From Leptodactylus fallax (lineage: Eukaryota > Chordata > Amphibia > Anura > Leptodactylidae), in contig CAMRHE010000331.1 in assembly GCA_947044405.1 (NCBI GenBank), positions 186,001-250,000 of the forward strand: 64,000 nucleotides of DNA, in the 5' to 3' direction. Position numbers and translations under genes: made by a program. Of the stretch, positions 44,990 to 55,471 are shown piece after piece. The notes under the pieces are model-generated. The model searched no databases and was not told the origin of the DNA. It worked only from the letters and a program-made list of their open reading frames with translations. Position 1 is the first letter of the stretch. The number at the start of each line of letters is the position of its first letter.

Positions 44990-45500
44990 GAGTCACTTAT
45001 CTCTTATTAATGATTTATTCTGAGGATAGATAATTAATAAAAATGAGCTGGAAAACTCCTTAAGGCCAAGGCCCCATGTAGCATCCCGCAGCAAAAAACA
45101 GCTGTGGGAAAAAATGCGGCAGCAACGCATCGCGGTTTTTTCTGCAGCACTTTGTACAGAAAGTTCACAGAGGTTTGCTCTGCGGACTTTCTGCTTCAAT
45201 TATATCTATAGGGAAACCGCCGGCGTTTCCGTAGGTATAATTGACTGAGACTGTTTTGGAAATCGCAGCGTATCCGCTGCGTGTATTTTACTGCAAAGTG
45301 GGGATGGGATGAGGGCCCCTGTGGCGAAAACCCACAGAAAAAAAAACGTGACATTCTAGCAAATCCCATCCACGCATTACGGAAAAATATGTGCAGCAGA
45401 CACACTGCGATTTCCAAAACCGTTGCGGTTTTGGAAATCGCAGCATGTCAATTATACCTATGGAAACACCGGTGGTTTCCATATAGCTGTATTGAAAACA
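44990..45500. repeat. Palindromic MITE(s), TAAGGCCAAGGCCCCATGTAG type
   Basis: TTAAGGCCAAGGCCCCATGT begins a stretch with internal inverted repeats (TTTTGGAAATCGCAG and GAAAACCGCC type, TATACCTATGGAAAC near the end). Similar sequence occurs at 63,105-63,265. No gene. Confidence 0.5.
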
Positions 45501-45504
45501 GAAA

Positions 45505-46097
45505 CCTGTTTTCAGCTCTTTCCACAGATTCGCGATTGGATTCAGGTCTGGACTTTGACTTGGCCATTCTAACACCTGGATACATTTATTTGTGAACCAT
45601 TCCATTGTAGATTTTGCTTTATGTTTGGGATCATTGTCTTGTTGGAAGATAAATCTCCGTCCCAGTCTCAGGTCTTTTGCAGACTCCAACAGGTTTTCTT
45701 CCAGAATGGTCCTGTATTTGGCTCCATCCATCTTCCCATCAATTTTAACCATCTTCCCTGTCCCTGCTGAAGAAAAGCAGGCCCAAACCATGATGCTGCC
45801 ACCACCATGTGTGACAGTCGGGGATGGTGTGTTCAGGGTGATGAGCTGTGTTGCTTTTACGCCAAACATATCGTTTTGCATTGTGGCCAAAAAGTTGGAT
45901 TTTGGCTTCATCTGACCAGAGCACCTTCTTCCACATGTTTGGTGTCTCCCAGGTGGCTTGTGGCAAACTTTAAACAAGACTTTTTATGGAAATCTTTGAG
46001 AAATGGTTTTCTTCTTGCCACTCTTCCATAAAGGCCAGATTTGTGCAGTGTACGACTGATTGTTGTCCTATGGACAGACTCTCCCACCTCAGCTGTA
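45505..46097 (-). pseudogene. Tc1-like transposase fragment (third Tc1 family), interrupted
   Basis: Minus-strand pieces of a DD34E-type transposase: [35 protein letters not shown] and [18 protein letters not shown]. The catalytic Glu of the NPIENLW box is replaced by Ala. Open from about 45,977 and frameshifted further upstream. At 46,096-46,097 (TA) it is cut by the Tc1 element at 46,098; the missing N-terminal part does not resume on the other side. Confidence 0.8.
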
Positions 46098-47664
46098 CAG
46101 TCATGGCCAAAAGTTTTGAGAATGACACAAATATTATATTTTCACATGATCTGCTGCCCTCTGGTTTTTATGTGTGTTTGTCAGATGTTTTTATCACATA
46201 CAGAAATAGAATTGCATGCATATTATGAGTAACAGAAGCTTATATTGACAGTTAGAATGAGTTAATGCAGCAAGTCAATATTTGCAGTGTTGACCCTTCT
46301 TCTTCAGGACCTCTGCAATTCTCCCTGGCATGCTCTCAATCAACTTCTGGACCAAATCCTGACTGATAGCAGTCCATTCTTGCAGAATCAATGCTTTAAT
46401 TTTGTCTGAATTTGTTGGTTTTTGTTTGTCCACCCGTCTCTTGATGATTGACCACAATTTCTCAATGGGATTAAGATCTGGGGAGTTTCCAGGCCATGGA
46501 CCCAAAATCTCTATGTTTTGTTCCCTGAGCCATTTAGTTATCACCTTTGCTTTATGGCAAGGTGCTCCATCATGCCGGAAAAGGCATTGTTGAGTGCCAA
46601 ACTGCTCTTGGACGGTTGGGAGAAGTTGCTCTTGGAGGACATTCTGGTACCATTCTTTATTCATGGCTGTGTTTTTAGGCAAGACTGTGAGAGAGCCGAT
46701 TCCCTTGGCTGAGAAGCAACCCCACACATGAATGGTTTCAGGATGCTTTACAGTTGGCATGAGACAAGACTGGTGGTAGCGCTCACCTCTTCTTCTCCGA
46801 ATAAGCTGTTTTCCAGATGTTCCAAACAATCGAAAAGGGGATTCATCAGAGAAAATGACTTTACCCCAGTCCTCAGCAGTCCACTCCCTGTACCTTTTGC
46901 AGAATATCAGTCTGTCCCTGATGTTTTTTCTGGAGAGAAGTGGCTTCTTTGCTGCCCTCCTTGAGACCAGGCCTTGCTCCAAGAGTCTCCGCCTCACAGT
47001 GCGTGCAGATGCACTCACACCTGCCTGCTGCCATTCCTCAGCAAGCTGTGCACTGCTGGTAGCCCGATCCCGCAGCTGAAACACTTTTAAGAGACGGTCC
47101 TGCCGCTTGCTGGTCTTTCTTGGGCGCCCTGGAGCCTTTTTGGCACCAATGGAACCTCTCTCCTTGAAGTTCTTGATGATGCGATAGATTGTTGACTGAG
47201 GTGCAATCTTTCTAGCTGCAATACTCTTCCCAGTTAGGCCATTTTTGTGCAGTGCAATGATGACTGCACGTGTTTCTTTAGAGATAACCATGGTTAACAG
47301 AAGAGAAACAATGATGGCAAGCACCAGCCTCCTTTTAAAGTGTCCAGTGGTGTCATTCTTACTTAATCATGACAGATTGATCTCCAGCCCTGTCCTCATC
47401 AACACCCACACCTGTGTTAATGGAGCAATCACTGAAACGATGTTAGGTGGTCCTTTTAAGGCAGGGCTGCAATGATGTTGAAATGTGTTTTGGGGGATAA
47501 AGTTCATTTTCTAGGCAAATATTGACTTTGCAAGTAATTGCTGTTAAGCTGATCACTCTTTATAACATTCTGGAGTATATGCAAATTGCCATTAGAAAAA
47601 CTGAAGCAGTAGACTTTGTAAAAATTAATATTTGTATCATTCTCAAAACTTTTGGCCATGACTG
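46098..47664 (-). mobile_element. Full-length Tc1/mariner element, DD35E type, copy 2 (apparently intact)
   Basis: 1,567 bp with CAGTCATGGCCAAAAGTTTT termini, flanked by TA at 46,096-46,097 and 47,665-47,666. It is nearly identical to 5,732-7,289 and without its 9-bp deletion. Left flank is an older Tc1; right flank is retroviral pol, so the two sides do not form one pre-insertion sequence. Confidence 0.95.
46275..47324 (-). CDS. Tc1-like transposase (DD35E), intact open frame
   Basis: This 349-codon open frame has every family feature visible. The start is probably MVISKETRAV (47,291), 11 codons inside. A paired helix-turn-helix region with a GRPRKTSKRQ hook is followed by the DDE domain: Asp in VIFSDESPFRLFG, Asp in RHDGAPCHKAK, Glu in SPDLNPIEKLW with 35 residues between. 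It ends GQHCKY. In Sleeping Beauty-like proteins this spacing is 34, so this belongs to a DD35E lineage; I recall a vertebrate family called Traveler with that spacing, but cannot confirm identity. Unlike the 5.9-kb copy it has the three residues after TIYRIIK and the SDE. Together with intact termini it is a candidate for an element that was active recently. Confidence 0.93.
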   Translation of the reverse strand: MLAIIVSLLLTMVISKETRAVIIALHKNGLTGKSIAARKIAPQSTIYRIIKNFKERGSIGAKKAPGRPRKTSKRQDRLLKVFQLRDRATSSAQLAEEWQQAGVSASARTVRRRLLEQGLVSRRAAKKPLLSRKNIRDRLIFCKRYREWTAEDWGKVIFSDESPFRLFGTSGKQLIRRRRGERYHQSCLMPTVKHPETIHVWGCFSAKGIGSLTVLPKNTAMNKEWYQNVLQEQLLPTVQEQFGTQQCLFRHDGAPCHKAKVITKWLREQNIEILGPWPGNSPDLNPIEKLWSIIKRRVDKQKPTNSDKIKALILQEWTAISQDLVQKLIESMPGRIAEVLKKKGQHCKY

Positions 47665-47669
47665 TAGTC

Positions 47670-48850
47670 CTGCCCTTGGGTTACCTAACTATTCAAAACC
47701 CTTTAGGTTGTAGGTCACTGAGTTACAAGGACATGCCACTGCAGTCTTGACGCAACAACATGGAAACAGACAAAGACCAGTTGCGTACTACAGTGCCCGG
47801 TTGGATGCAGTATCCCGGAGAGCGCCATTTTGTGTTCGGGTAGTCATGGCGGTCCAGTGCCTCCTGGACAAAGCAGCAGACATAGTCTTGGACTACCCAC
47901 TCCTGGTTCTCACTCCTCATGGCATACATGGTATCCTATCCCAAGTGGACAGTAGACATCTTTCCTTGGCCAGACAGGTAAAGGTGGAATTCACTCTGGC
48001 ATCTTCATCAAACATCACATACTCTATGTGTACCACATTGAATCCTGATACCCTTTTGCCGGTAGGACAGCATGATTCAAATGGGGGAGTAACAGTAACA
48101 GACCAGCTCTTTTTCAATTCCTTAGATGAAGAAGAGCAAGATCATGTCTGTCATGAGCATGATTGCATAGCACTCATGGCTCAAGAAACCGCAGGATTCT
48201 CTCATGTTACGGACGAACCACTGCAAAACCCTGAGTTAGAAATGTTTGTTGAGAGTTCCAGATACATGAAACCCGAAGGCACATTTGTCACAGGATATGC
48301 TGTAGTCTCGGAAGCAGAGACCTTGAGGGCGGAGGCTTTACCTCCACACATGTCAGCACAGGAAGCCGAGCTGCAAGCTTTTACACAGGCCTGCATACTT
48401 ACAGAAGGTAAGACAGCCAATGTTTACACTGATTCCAGGTATGCTTTTGGCATTGCACATGACTATGGTCCAATATGGAAGGCAAGGAATTTCTTGACTG
48501 CACAAGGAAAAACGATAAAACATGGAAACCAAGTAAGTGACTTAATGAAAGCTTTGATGTTGCCTAAACAGGTGGCAGTGGAGAAAATAAAAGCCCACAC
48601 CAGAGGACAAACTCGGGAGTGCAGAGGGAACGAGAGAGCAGATCTTGCTGCCAAGAAAGCAGCCCTTCTGCCCAGAAGAACCGCTGGTGTGGTAAAGAAG
48701 GTGGAGATCGCAGAGACAGACCTAAAAGGCCTGTACAAAGGTAGCTCTCTGGAGGAGAGAGAGAGATGGCAAAAAGCAGGTGCAAAGGAGGTGGATGGAG
48801 TATGGAAATTAGGGGAGAGAATGTGTCTCCCTGCAGCAATGTATCCATAG
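47670..48850 (+). pseudogene. ERV1 pol: RT connection and RNase H, broken
   Basis: The reading begins SPALGLPNYSKPFRL and meets a stop at 47,711. From 47,747 the frame is open through the connection (RPVAYYSARLD, LVLTPHGIHGIL) to an RNase H domain at about 48,235-48,670. There the ELQAF Glu, YTDSRYAFG Asp and NERADLAAK Asp are present, but the first acidic position reads FVESSRY where copy 2 has FVDGSRY. A stop at 48,848-48,850 (CAG to TAG relative to copy 2) separates it from integrase. Not functional. Confidence 0.9.
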
Positions 48851-49812
48851 ATGATGACTGTGGCCCATGGTAAGGTTCATGCCTCCAGGAATGCCATGGA
48901 ATCAGTTGTGAACAAATATTGGTTTGCTCCAGGTTTTGGGTCAGCTGCAGGCTCCTTTGTGAAGGAATGTGTAACCTGTGCACTGAACAAACCAGGGCAA
49001 TCAGTTAAGACACCCCAGAAGTGCACAGTGAGATCCCTGTATCCTTTTCAGAGACTACAGATAGACTATATCCAACTTCCAAAATGTGGAAGGTATGAGT
49101 ATGTGTTGATATGTCTCAATTTGTTCTCAGGTTGGCCGGAGGCATACCCAGTAGCAAGAGCCAAGAAACTGATGTCGGAAGTCATTTGCAGGTATGGAGT
49201 ACCAGAAACCATTGAGTCAGACAGAGGTAGTCACTTCACTGGGGAGATTATGAAGGAGGTAATGGGGGCCCTGGGCATAGAACAAGCTTTCCATACCCCT
49301 TACCATCCTCAGAGTTCAGGCAAAGTGGAGAGGATAAATGGTACCCTTAAGTTCAAAATCCAGAAAGCTATGACTGAGACAGGGAAACCATGGCCTGAAT
49401 GCTTATCCCTTGCCCTGTATTCTGTAAGACATACCCCAAACAGGAAAACAGGCCTCTCCCCATTTGAGATATTGTTTGGAAGCGCCCCCAGGTTGGGCCT
49501 TTATTTCCCACAGACGCTGCAATTGACCTATGATCCCACAGCAGACTATGTGGTGGCCTTACACAAAAGGTTTGAAATGATGCATAAACAAGTATTTTCT
49601 TCTATTCCAGACCCTTCTGAGTTCCCAGGTGCACACACTCTGGTGCCTGGAGATTGGGTGGTGGTGAAAAGACACATCAGAAAACGTCTTGACCCCAGAT
49701 ATGATGGCCCTTTCTAAGTCCTGTTATCTACCAGTACGACTGTCAAGGTGGAAGGAAAGCCCAACTGGATACACGCTTCCCACTGCAAGAAAGTTGAGCC
49801 ACCGCCAGAATG
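48851..49812 (+). pseudogene. ERV1 integrase, open to a premature stop
   Basis: An HHCC zinc-binding region (HGKVHASRNA...CVTCALNK) precedes the core with DDE residues in LQIDYIQLP, IESDRGSHF and SSGKVERING. The C-terminal GDWVVVKRHIRKR fold ends at a stop after DPRYDGPF (49,715). Compared with copy 2 it lacks six residues after AYPVARA (an 18-bp deletion in the core). In its family this enzyme inserts viral DNA into the chromosome. The deletion and the early stop make activity unlikely. Confidence 0.9.
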
Positions 49813-51770
49813 AGGGTCCTTTGGTTCCTGTTCCATGGAATACTGACTGTTGAACTTTTTGCTTTTACCTGGACACCAGGAGCACAGCTAGAAGAAAAAG
49901 GATGGTGGGTGTGGGGATGGAAAAAGGATACTACAAATACAACCCAGGGCAACTTCACTTGTGCAGCAAACCAAATGTGTAATATAACTAATCTGACTAT
50001 ACCGGGGGGCAATGATGGTTTCCTATACAAGGAACCAGAGACAGCGAAAATGGTGGTGATGGGTAGGCTGCCCATTAATTTAACATTAGAAAGTATAGGA
50101 GGTGCTCCCAGTCTGGGATGTGCCCACTTGAATCAGTCTGGGGTGGTTCAAGTGGACATGGTAAACTGGCCCAAATGGTTGAAGGTGACCGATCACTACT
50201 TTAGACAACTTTTTATGAGAAATGTTGCTACAGGGTATCAGAATTCTACTCAGCTGCAAGTAAATAACACAGGAGTTTGGTTTTGTTTCAACACAACTGT
50301 AATAACAGGGAGGGGGCCTTTTCTTATGATATTTATAGTGGCACAACTGCCAACAGTAAACCCAGAGGTGTTCAGAAACTCTTCCATTGTTGCAGTCCCC
50401 TCTACCTGTGTAAACATGAGCACTCAGGCAGGAAAGGTAAGGATTACCTTCATCCTAACCATGACAGACCTACCAGACTATAGAAAGTGCAGATCAAAGA
50501 GAGCCTGGTATGACACCTTGTTGGGAGGGGCAGGTACAGGTTTGGGAATACTAAATGGGATTCAGATAGAGGACATGTTGAATAAATGGAGTAAAACAGG
50601 AACAGAGGTGGGAGAGTCTATAAAAGTTTCAGGGTGGTGGATTCCTACATTAGCACACTCACATTTGGGACATATAACTCTTGCGCAAAACTTAGATCAA
50701 CTGTTGAACTTGAGTATAATACAACAAGAGAATATAGTGAAGAATATCACAAATTTTATGAACTTCACAGTATGTACTCTAGAGGGCATTATTGTGCAAA
50801 CAGAACTGACAATGCATTTGCCAAATTGATCACAGGAAATGTCCAAACATAGAAGGAAATGTTTCCCATACTGAAAGAGAAGGATTGGTGGTTTCAGCCT
50901 GATGTTAAGAATATATACTGTGAAAGAGGAAAATGGTGTACAGGAAATGTAAATGCCTATAGAACTAACCAGATTAAGAAGGTATGCAAATTTGTGGTTA
51001 TGCCCATCCTGATATCTGGACCCCATCCTGAGTTCTGGATACCAAGGATAGAGGGCACACATGTGGATAATGAAAACAACACACATGATCTTACTTTATG
51101 TGACATAACAGAACAAGGGTATGTTTGTGGACAAGGAACTAAGGTATATGAACCATGCCTCATGGAACACCAGGACAACATCTGTAAGCTACTGAGAACT
51201 CCAGTAAGTGTAGGTCACATGTTTATGGAACTAGGTCCACAATACATTTGTTTAGTAACTGATAATCTTGATACTATGAAGGCATTAGGACATCAAGCAC
51301 CATTTTCAGGATGTCTAAAGAATGTCTCTAAATTGTTATGGAATAATCAAACATATATGTTTAATCCAGAAGTAGTGCTGTACATAACTGAGCAGATACA
51401 CGTAGAAATGTTCAATGTAAGTGATTATTTTATAGACTTGGCACCGCTACAAAAACTGCTTAACACTTCAGCTTTGGTAATGAATCATATACATAAGTTT
51501 AATAATCACACTTTGCAGAATAATCAGATACATGCTACAGTATCTGGGAACGTTCTAAAACACTTAGCTTCAGATATACAAGAACTAACGGCACATCATT
51601 GGTATGACATATTTAAAGGATATTCACCTACACTAACAAAAATAACTAATTGGTTATTCAATCCTCTTTTGGTTTTAATGTTCATATTTTTAATGCTTAC
51701 TATATTCAACCGCTACGTGTTCCTGAAGTTTAAAAGGAGATGGGCGAATATTGATCAGTATGTTAGATAA
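49810..51770 (+). pseudogene. ERV1 env (SU and TM), one-base deletion and stop
   Basis: ATG at 49,810 overlaps the end of pol and begins a hydrophobic signal sequence (MRVLWFLFHGILTVELFAF). The SU region follows, with many N-X-S/T sites. A furin-type site RSKR at about 50,493-50,504 is followed by a Gly-rich fusion-peptide-like stretch (LLGGAGTGLGILNG). A heptad region (NLDQLLNLSIIQQENIVKNI) comes next. The frame is lost at about 50,805 by a one-base deletion relative to copy 2, with a further stop at 50,850. It resumes at 50,859 to a membrane span (LLVLMFIFLMLTIFN) and a short basic tail. The TM part is long, about 420 residues, and I see no CX6CC motif; epsilon-type retroviruses also have long TM subunits, but I cannot assign it. 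Confidence 0.88.
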
Positions 51771-51860
51771 GACTCTGAGATTAACCCCTGATGGAGAATC
51801 CATCTCTGATGGCACACAGAAGTGTGAATGTATTCATCAGGAAAGTTAATAATAGGTCTT

Positions 51861-52271
51861 AAATGGGGGAATTGTGGAGGGTAGAATCCATTTTGTCTAC
51901 TTTGTATCCATTTTTTTTTAAAGTCTTACTAAAGTTCACATATAAGCTGACACAGGATTCTGTCAGCTGCCTTCCAGTCTGGATGAATCTTGCTTAAGCT
52001 AGCATTTTGTCCAAGATAGTGAAGGACGACTGTCAAATGTTTACTGTCCAGTATCTGAGAACCTAAAACCTCCCACATTCCTTCCCTTGTACTGCATGAG
52101 AACGAATACGCCTATTTTATGTTAAAAGAATACTGTGTAAGAATAATAAAACAGAACATATTTGATAAGCAGTCTTGACTACTTGTCTCTTGTGTGTTCT
52201 CCGAGTGCTCGATACTTATTGATTATCAATTAGGACTACGGTAACATATTCTCGGTGTGTTTCCCCCAACA
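51861..52271 (+). repeat. ERV1 polypurine-like tract and 3' LTR
   Basis: AAATGGGGGA (51,861-51,870) precedes an LTR of about 399 bp running from TGTGGAGGGTAG (51,873) to CCCCCAACA (52,271). A poly(A) signal AATAAA lies near 52,147. No target duplication can be checked because the 5' end is lost. Confidence 0.8.
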
Positions 52272-53103
52272 CAGTAGTAGTAGTAGTGGTACCACACACC
52301 CTGCCACTATTACCTCCACCACCACTAACATTCATTATGTCTTCCTCCTCCTTTGCACACAATGCTGACTGTTCTCATCCAGTTCATCAAAAAGAGGAGG
52401 AAGACTACGCTGACTAAGAGAAAAAGATTGTCCAGCAGGCAATCCCATCACTACTAGGGATCTTTGTTAGTGAAGGAGACATGGTTGACTGTCCAGAAAG
52501 GCCCTGCAGTAAATTACATGTTATGTAGGAGGAGGAGAATGAACACACAGAAGCCTGACTCAAGATCACATCACTCTTGGATACAATATCCTCCTGTGAC
52601 TGAGATGAGCCAGCTAAGTCAAAAACATGTACTTCAGTCCAGCGGCTACTGACGATGCCACCAAAACCAGAGCAGTGTTGTTCTTACCACCTGCATTCTT
52701 ATTGTTAGTATTACTTGCACAAGTGTTTCCTCCTCCCCCTCCTTTTTTCTGTCTGTTTTTTTCCAGTCAGACAGTGCTTAAAATTATTAACCAAAATACA
52801 GCTGAAATAACAGAGATTCTTTTTTTTTTACATTAGCAGAGGATGCTTTACTAGTTCCACGGCCACAACTACTACTGTGTGTATGTACATATATAATAAT
52901 ATATGTGCATTTGCACATACAAAGTAATGCTTAAAATATATTATTCAGATTAACAACAATTGTCCTTCACGCTGTGTCAGACACCAGACCTAGGCAGGGG
53001 GAAAAAAACGCATGAAATTACAAAATGTTGGTTTTTTTAAGAGAAGCGCAGGCTAGACTGTATATTGGGTGAACAACAAGCAGCACTTTGCTGTGAAAAT
53101 AGC

Positions 53104-53104
<1 letters not shown>
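52272..53104. other. Non-coding DNA, no gene seen
   Basis: An AGT repeat at 52,274-52,290 and a pyrimidine-rich CCTCCTCCCCCTCC run near 52,730. No supported gene or recognised element. Confidence 0.4.
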
Positions 53105-53139
<35 letters not shown>

Positions 53140-53290
53140 GTTTATTTATATAGCACCATTAATTCCATGGTGCTTTACATTTGCGGATTTACATATGGTA
53201 CACCAGATATACAAAACAGATAATGCTAACAGAGACCAACTGGTACAGTGGGATAGAGGGCCCTGCCCACAAGGGCTTACAATCTATGAG
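53105..53290 (-). mobile_element. L2 3'-end fragment
   Basis: A minus-strand copy of the tail of the 38.9-kb L2: GGTGCTATATAAATAAAC followed by (AAT)n at 53,105-53,140, joined to the TAAGCCCTTGTGGGCAGGGC stretch. Severely 5'-truncated. Confidence 0.88.
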
Positions 53291-53564
53291 TATCAATTTA
53301 ATTAAAAAATGTTAACTCTTGCCCAAAAAATTCCTCAATTCCTCAAAAACATTTTTCACCAACAGGATTGTCTTCAGTAAAAAAAAGTATGTTTAAACAA
53401 TGTATAAAGAGATGAAATTTCTCCATTGTAATTATTGTCAGATATTAGATTATTGGCAATGAAAGGGTTAACTGTCTGTATAAACATCAGCACAGATTCT
53501 AGTCACTTTCTATAAACTTGTCCTATCTATGTCTATTCAATTCTAGCATTGCTTGATTCTCTAA

Positions 53565-53823
53565 AGGCTGCGGTCACACTAGTGTTGGGTGACCGTTCGG
53601 GGAGTCTGTCCCCCATTCTGCTTAAAATATGTGGAAAGAAACATCCTGCAAGCAGGACTTTTCTCTCTGCCGATTTTGGGTGGAAATACAACAGAAAGCA
53701 TTATAGTCATGGGATCACTGGGTTTCCACTGGTAACCACTTTTTAAGTGAATAGTGTTTCCATTTTTCAGGTCCCCAAGAGGACTTGAAGAACAAAAACC
53801 TGAACGCTAATGTGAGCCTAGCA
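53565..53823. mobile_element. MITE with GGCTGCGGTCACACTAG ends
   Basis: TAA then GGCTGCGGTCACACTAG at the left and CGCTAATGTGAGCCTAGC at the right. PIF/Harbinger-like ends; the right TAA is not preserved. Confidence 0.55.
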
Positions 53824-54412
53824 CAAGTCCTCTTATAATTATTGCTGGAATTCCTGAATTTTCTGTACTGTGCTGCCTATAGCCTAGTTATGATGCAGTG
53901 AAATGGATCACAGAACTCTTTGCTTGTCCACCATTACACCAACTGAAGGCTGATCGGTAGTGACCAAGCTTTTATACTCCATATGACAACAGCACTGTAA
54001 GTTCCACCCACCAATGTCTATTGGCAGAGAGGCTGTCAGGTGTTGACAGACATGTGTGAGCCAATGCACATGTTTTGTGCTCCATATTTTTGTTTTCAGG
54101 AGCCAATCACCATTACTTTGGTTTCAATTTAAACAAATCAATTTGGAATTTTTTGGGATAAATGTGGCTCATTATGAACCAACTTGCCCATCTCTATTTC
54201 TAATCCTTTCTTTTGTATGACTTGTGGGTTTACTTTGACTGTATTTGTTAAAGTTCATGTGTGACCTAAAATGGCCTATTTTTTTTTAGAGCAAGTTTTT
54301 TTGAGAATCACTTTTTTATAAGAATTTTTGGATTTTGTTTTTTTTTAATATAGATAGCGGCATGAAAAATTAAAAATATTCAGCAATTCTACTCTGTCTA
54401 ATAGCAGCCTTA
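53824..54412. other. Non-coding DNA, no gene seen
   Basis: AT-rich, with short poly-T runs. No recognised feature. Confidence 0.4.
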
Positions 54413-54456
54413 CACTGGCTAACTCTAATTCAACTCTAATTGTAACTCAATTAAAC

Positions 54457-55058
54457 AAAGCGGCAGCCATTAACAGAGACAGTCTGCTCACATATAGAGA
54501 GACCCAGAATGAAGCCCGAGTGCCCCTAGTTGTCACCTACAACCCTCAGCTGGAGATCCTACGAAGGATTGCCAAGGGGCTCCAACCTGTGCTACATAGG
54601 GACAACAGACTCAAGGACATATTTCCAGTCCCCCCTCTCCTTTCCTTTCGAGAACCACCAAACCTGATGCGTATTATTGTCTGGAGTGCCCTGAAGGCCC
54701 CAACTGAAAATAGCACCTCACCTTGCCTGCAAAACAGGTTTTTATGACCTGCAGGCACATCCACACCGCTGACAGTGTACCTATCCCACAGTCACAACAG
54801 GTGCACAGGATTAGGGGGAGATTTTCCTGCAGGTCTTCCAATGTGGTGTATCTCATAATGTGTGTGCAATGTCCCACCACAGGCCTCTATGTGGGGGAAG
54901 CAGGGCAGAGTCTCAGTCAGCGCATGAACTCACACAGATCCACCATTAATAACAGCAGAACAGATCTCCCAGTAGCCGCACATTTCTCCGGAGAAGACCA
55001 CTCTATTGAAGATTTGCAGGTTGTGGTTTTAATGGGACATTTTAAGACGCAGAGGTAG
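54457..55058 (+). pseudogene. Penelope-like protein C-terminus with GIY-YIG endonuclease domain, frameshifted
   Basis: First segment (54,457-54,747): DSLLTYRETQNEARVPLVVTY, LEILRRIAKGLQPVL and PLLSFREPPNLMRIIV, which match the linker following reverse transcriptase in this family. A frameshift near 54,730 moves to the second segment (54,723-55,058): CRSSNVVYLIMCVQC and LYVGEAGQSLSQRMNSHR, the GIY-YIG nuclease pattern, then DLPVAAHFSGEDHSIEDLQV. The nuclease normally nicks the target for reverse transcription. The frameshift and missing RT mean a dead copy. Confidence 0.82.
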
Positions 55059-55368
55059 AGAAAGGAATGGGAATATAAGTTAATGCAAAAATGTTAAACT
55101 CTGCAATTTGGACTTAATATTCATACCAGTTTCATGTCACACTATGTAAGAACTGTGAGGGTCAAAAATCACCACCTGATTGCTAACAGATAACAGCAAG
55201 AATTACTGATCCCTTCATCACGCCCCACAAGTTTCCAGACCGGTTGTAAATAACTTCTCTACTTATATTGTATTTTGTTATTTTTAAAGATTCTAAGATC
55301 CTTTGATGGTCCATGTCTTTTGTTTATAAAAAGTCTGTGAATTTTCAGTTTCGTGTATAACACCATGT

Positions 55369-55396
55369 CTGAAGAAGAGAGCCAGTACTCTCGAAA
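55369..55396 (+). ncRNA. Possible hammerhead ribozyme core in the Penelope-like 3' region
   Basis: CTGAAGA (55,369-55,375), a 5-bp stem GAGAG/CTCTC with loop CCAGTA (55,377-55,392), then GAAA (55,393-55,396). This fits the CUGANGA - stem II - GAAA core with one extra A before the stem. Penelope-like elements are known to carry hammerhead motifs. A TACC...GGTATC pairing (55,401-55,435) might provide stem III and a UC cleavage site, but this is weak. Confidence 0.4.
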
Positions 55397-55471
55397 GCTT
55401 ACCATCAAATATACTCAGTCTCTAAAAGGTATCACTTGATTTCTTCACTCTTCCACTACTGGCTAACTCTG

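Larger units (their letters stand above)
47667..52271 (+). mobile_element. Endogenous retrovirus fragment 1: pol (3' part), env, 3' LTR
   Basis: Starts within pol directly at the Tc1 target site, so 5' LTR, gag, protease and most of reverse transcriptase are missing. Order: RT connection, RNase H, integrase, env, purine-rich tract, LTR. RNase H and integrase look like class I (gamma/epsilon) elements. A related copy lies inverted at 57,549-61,352. Confidence 0.93.
54413..55471 (+). mobile_element. Penelope-like retroelement 3' fragment
   Basis: Carries the C-terminal coding end of a Penelope-like element (see next entry) and its 3' non-coding region. The boxes CTGGCTAACTCT near 54,415 and 55,460 occur at both ends, as expected if the fragment is bounded by the element's terminal repeats. 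The reverse transcriptase core is absent. Confidence 0.75.

Noticed and set aside
45288..45977. A single 229-codon protein on the minus strand
   Set aside because: Only the upstream part is Tc1 transposase; the last ~55 codons run through unrelated MITE sequence.
47667..52271. Possibility that either retrovirus copy is a complete, functional provirus
   Set aside because: Both lack the 5' LTR, gag, protease and most of RT, and both have multiple frameshifts or stops in pol and env.
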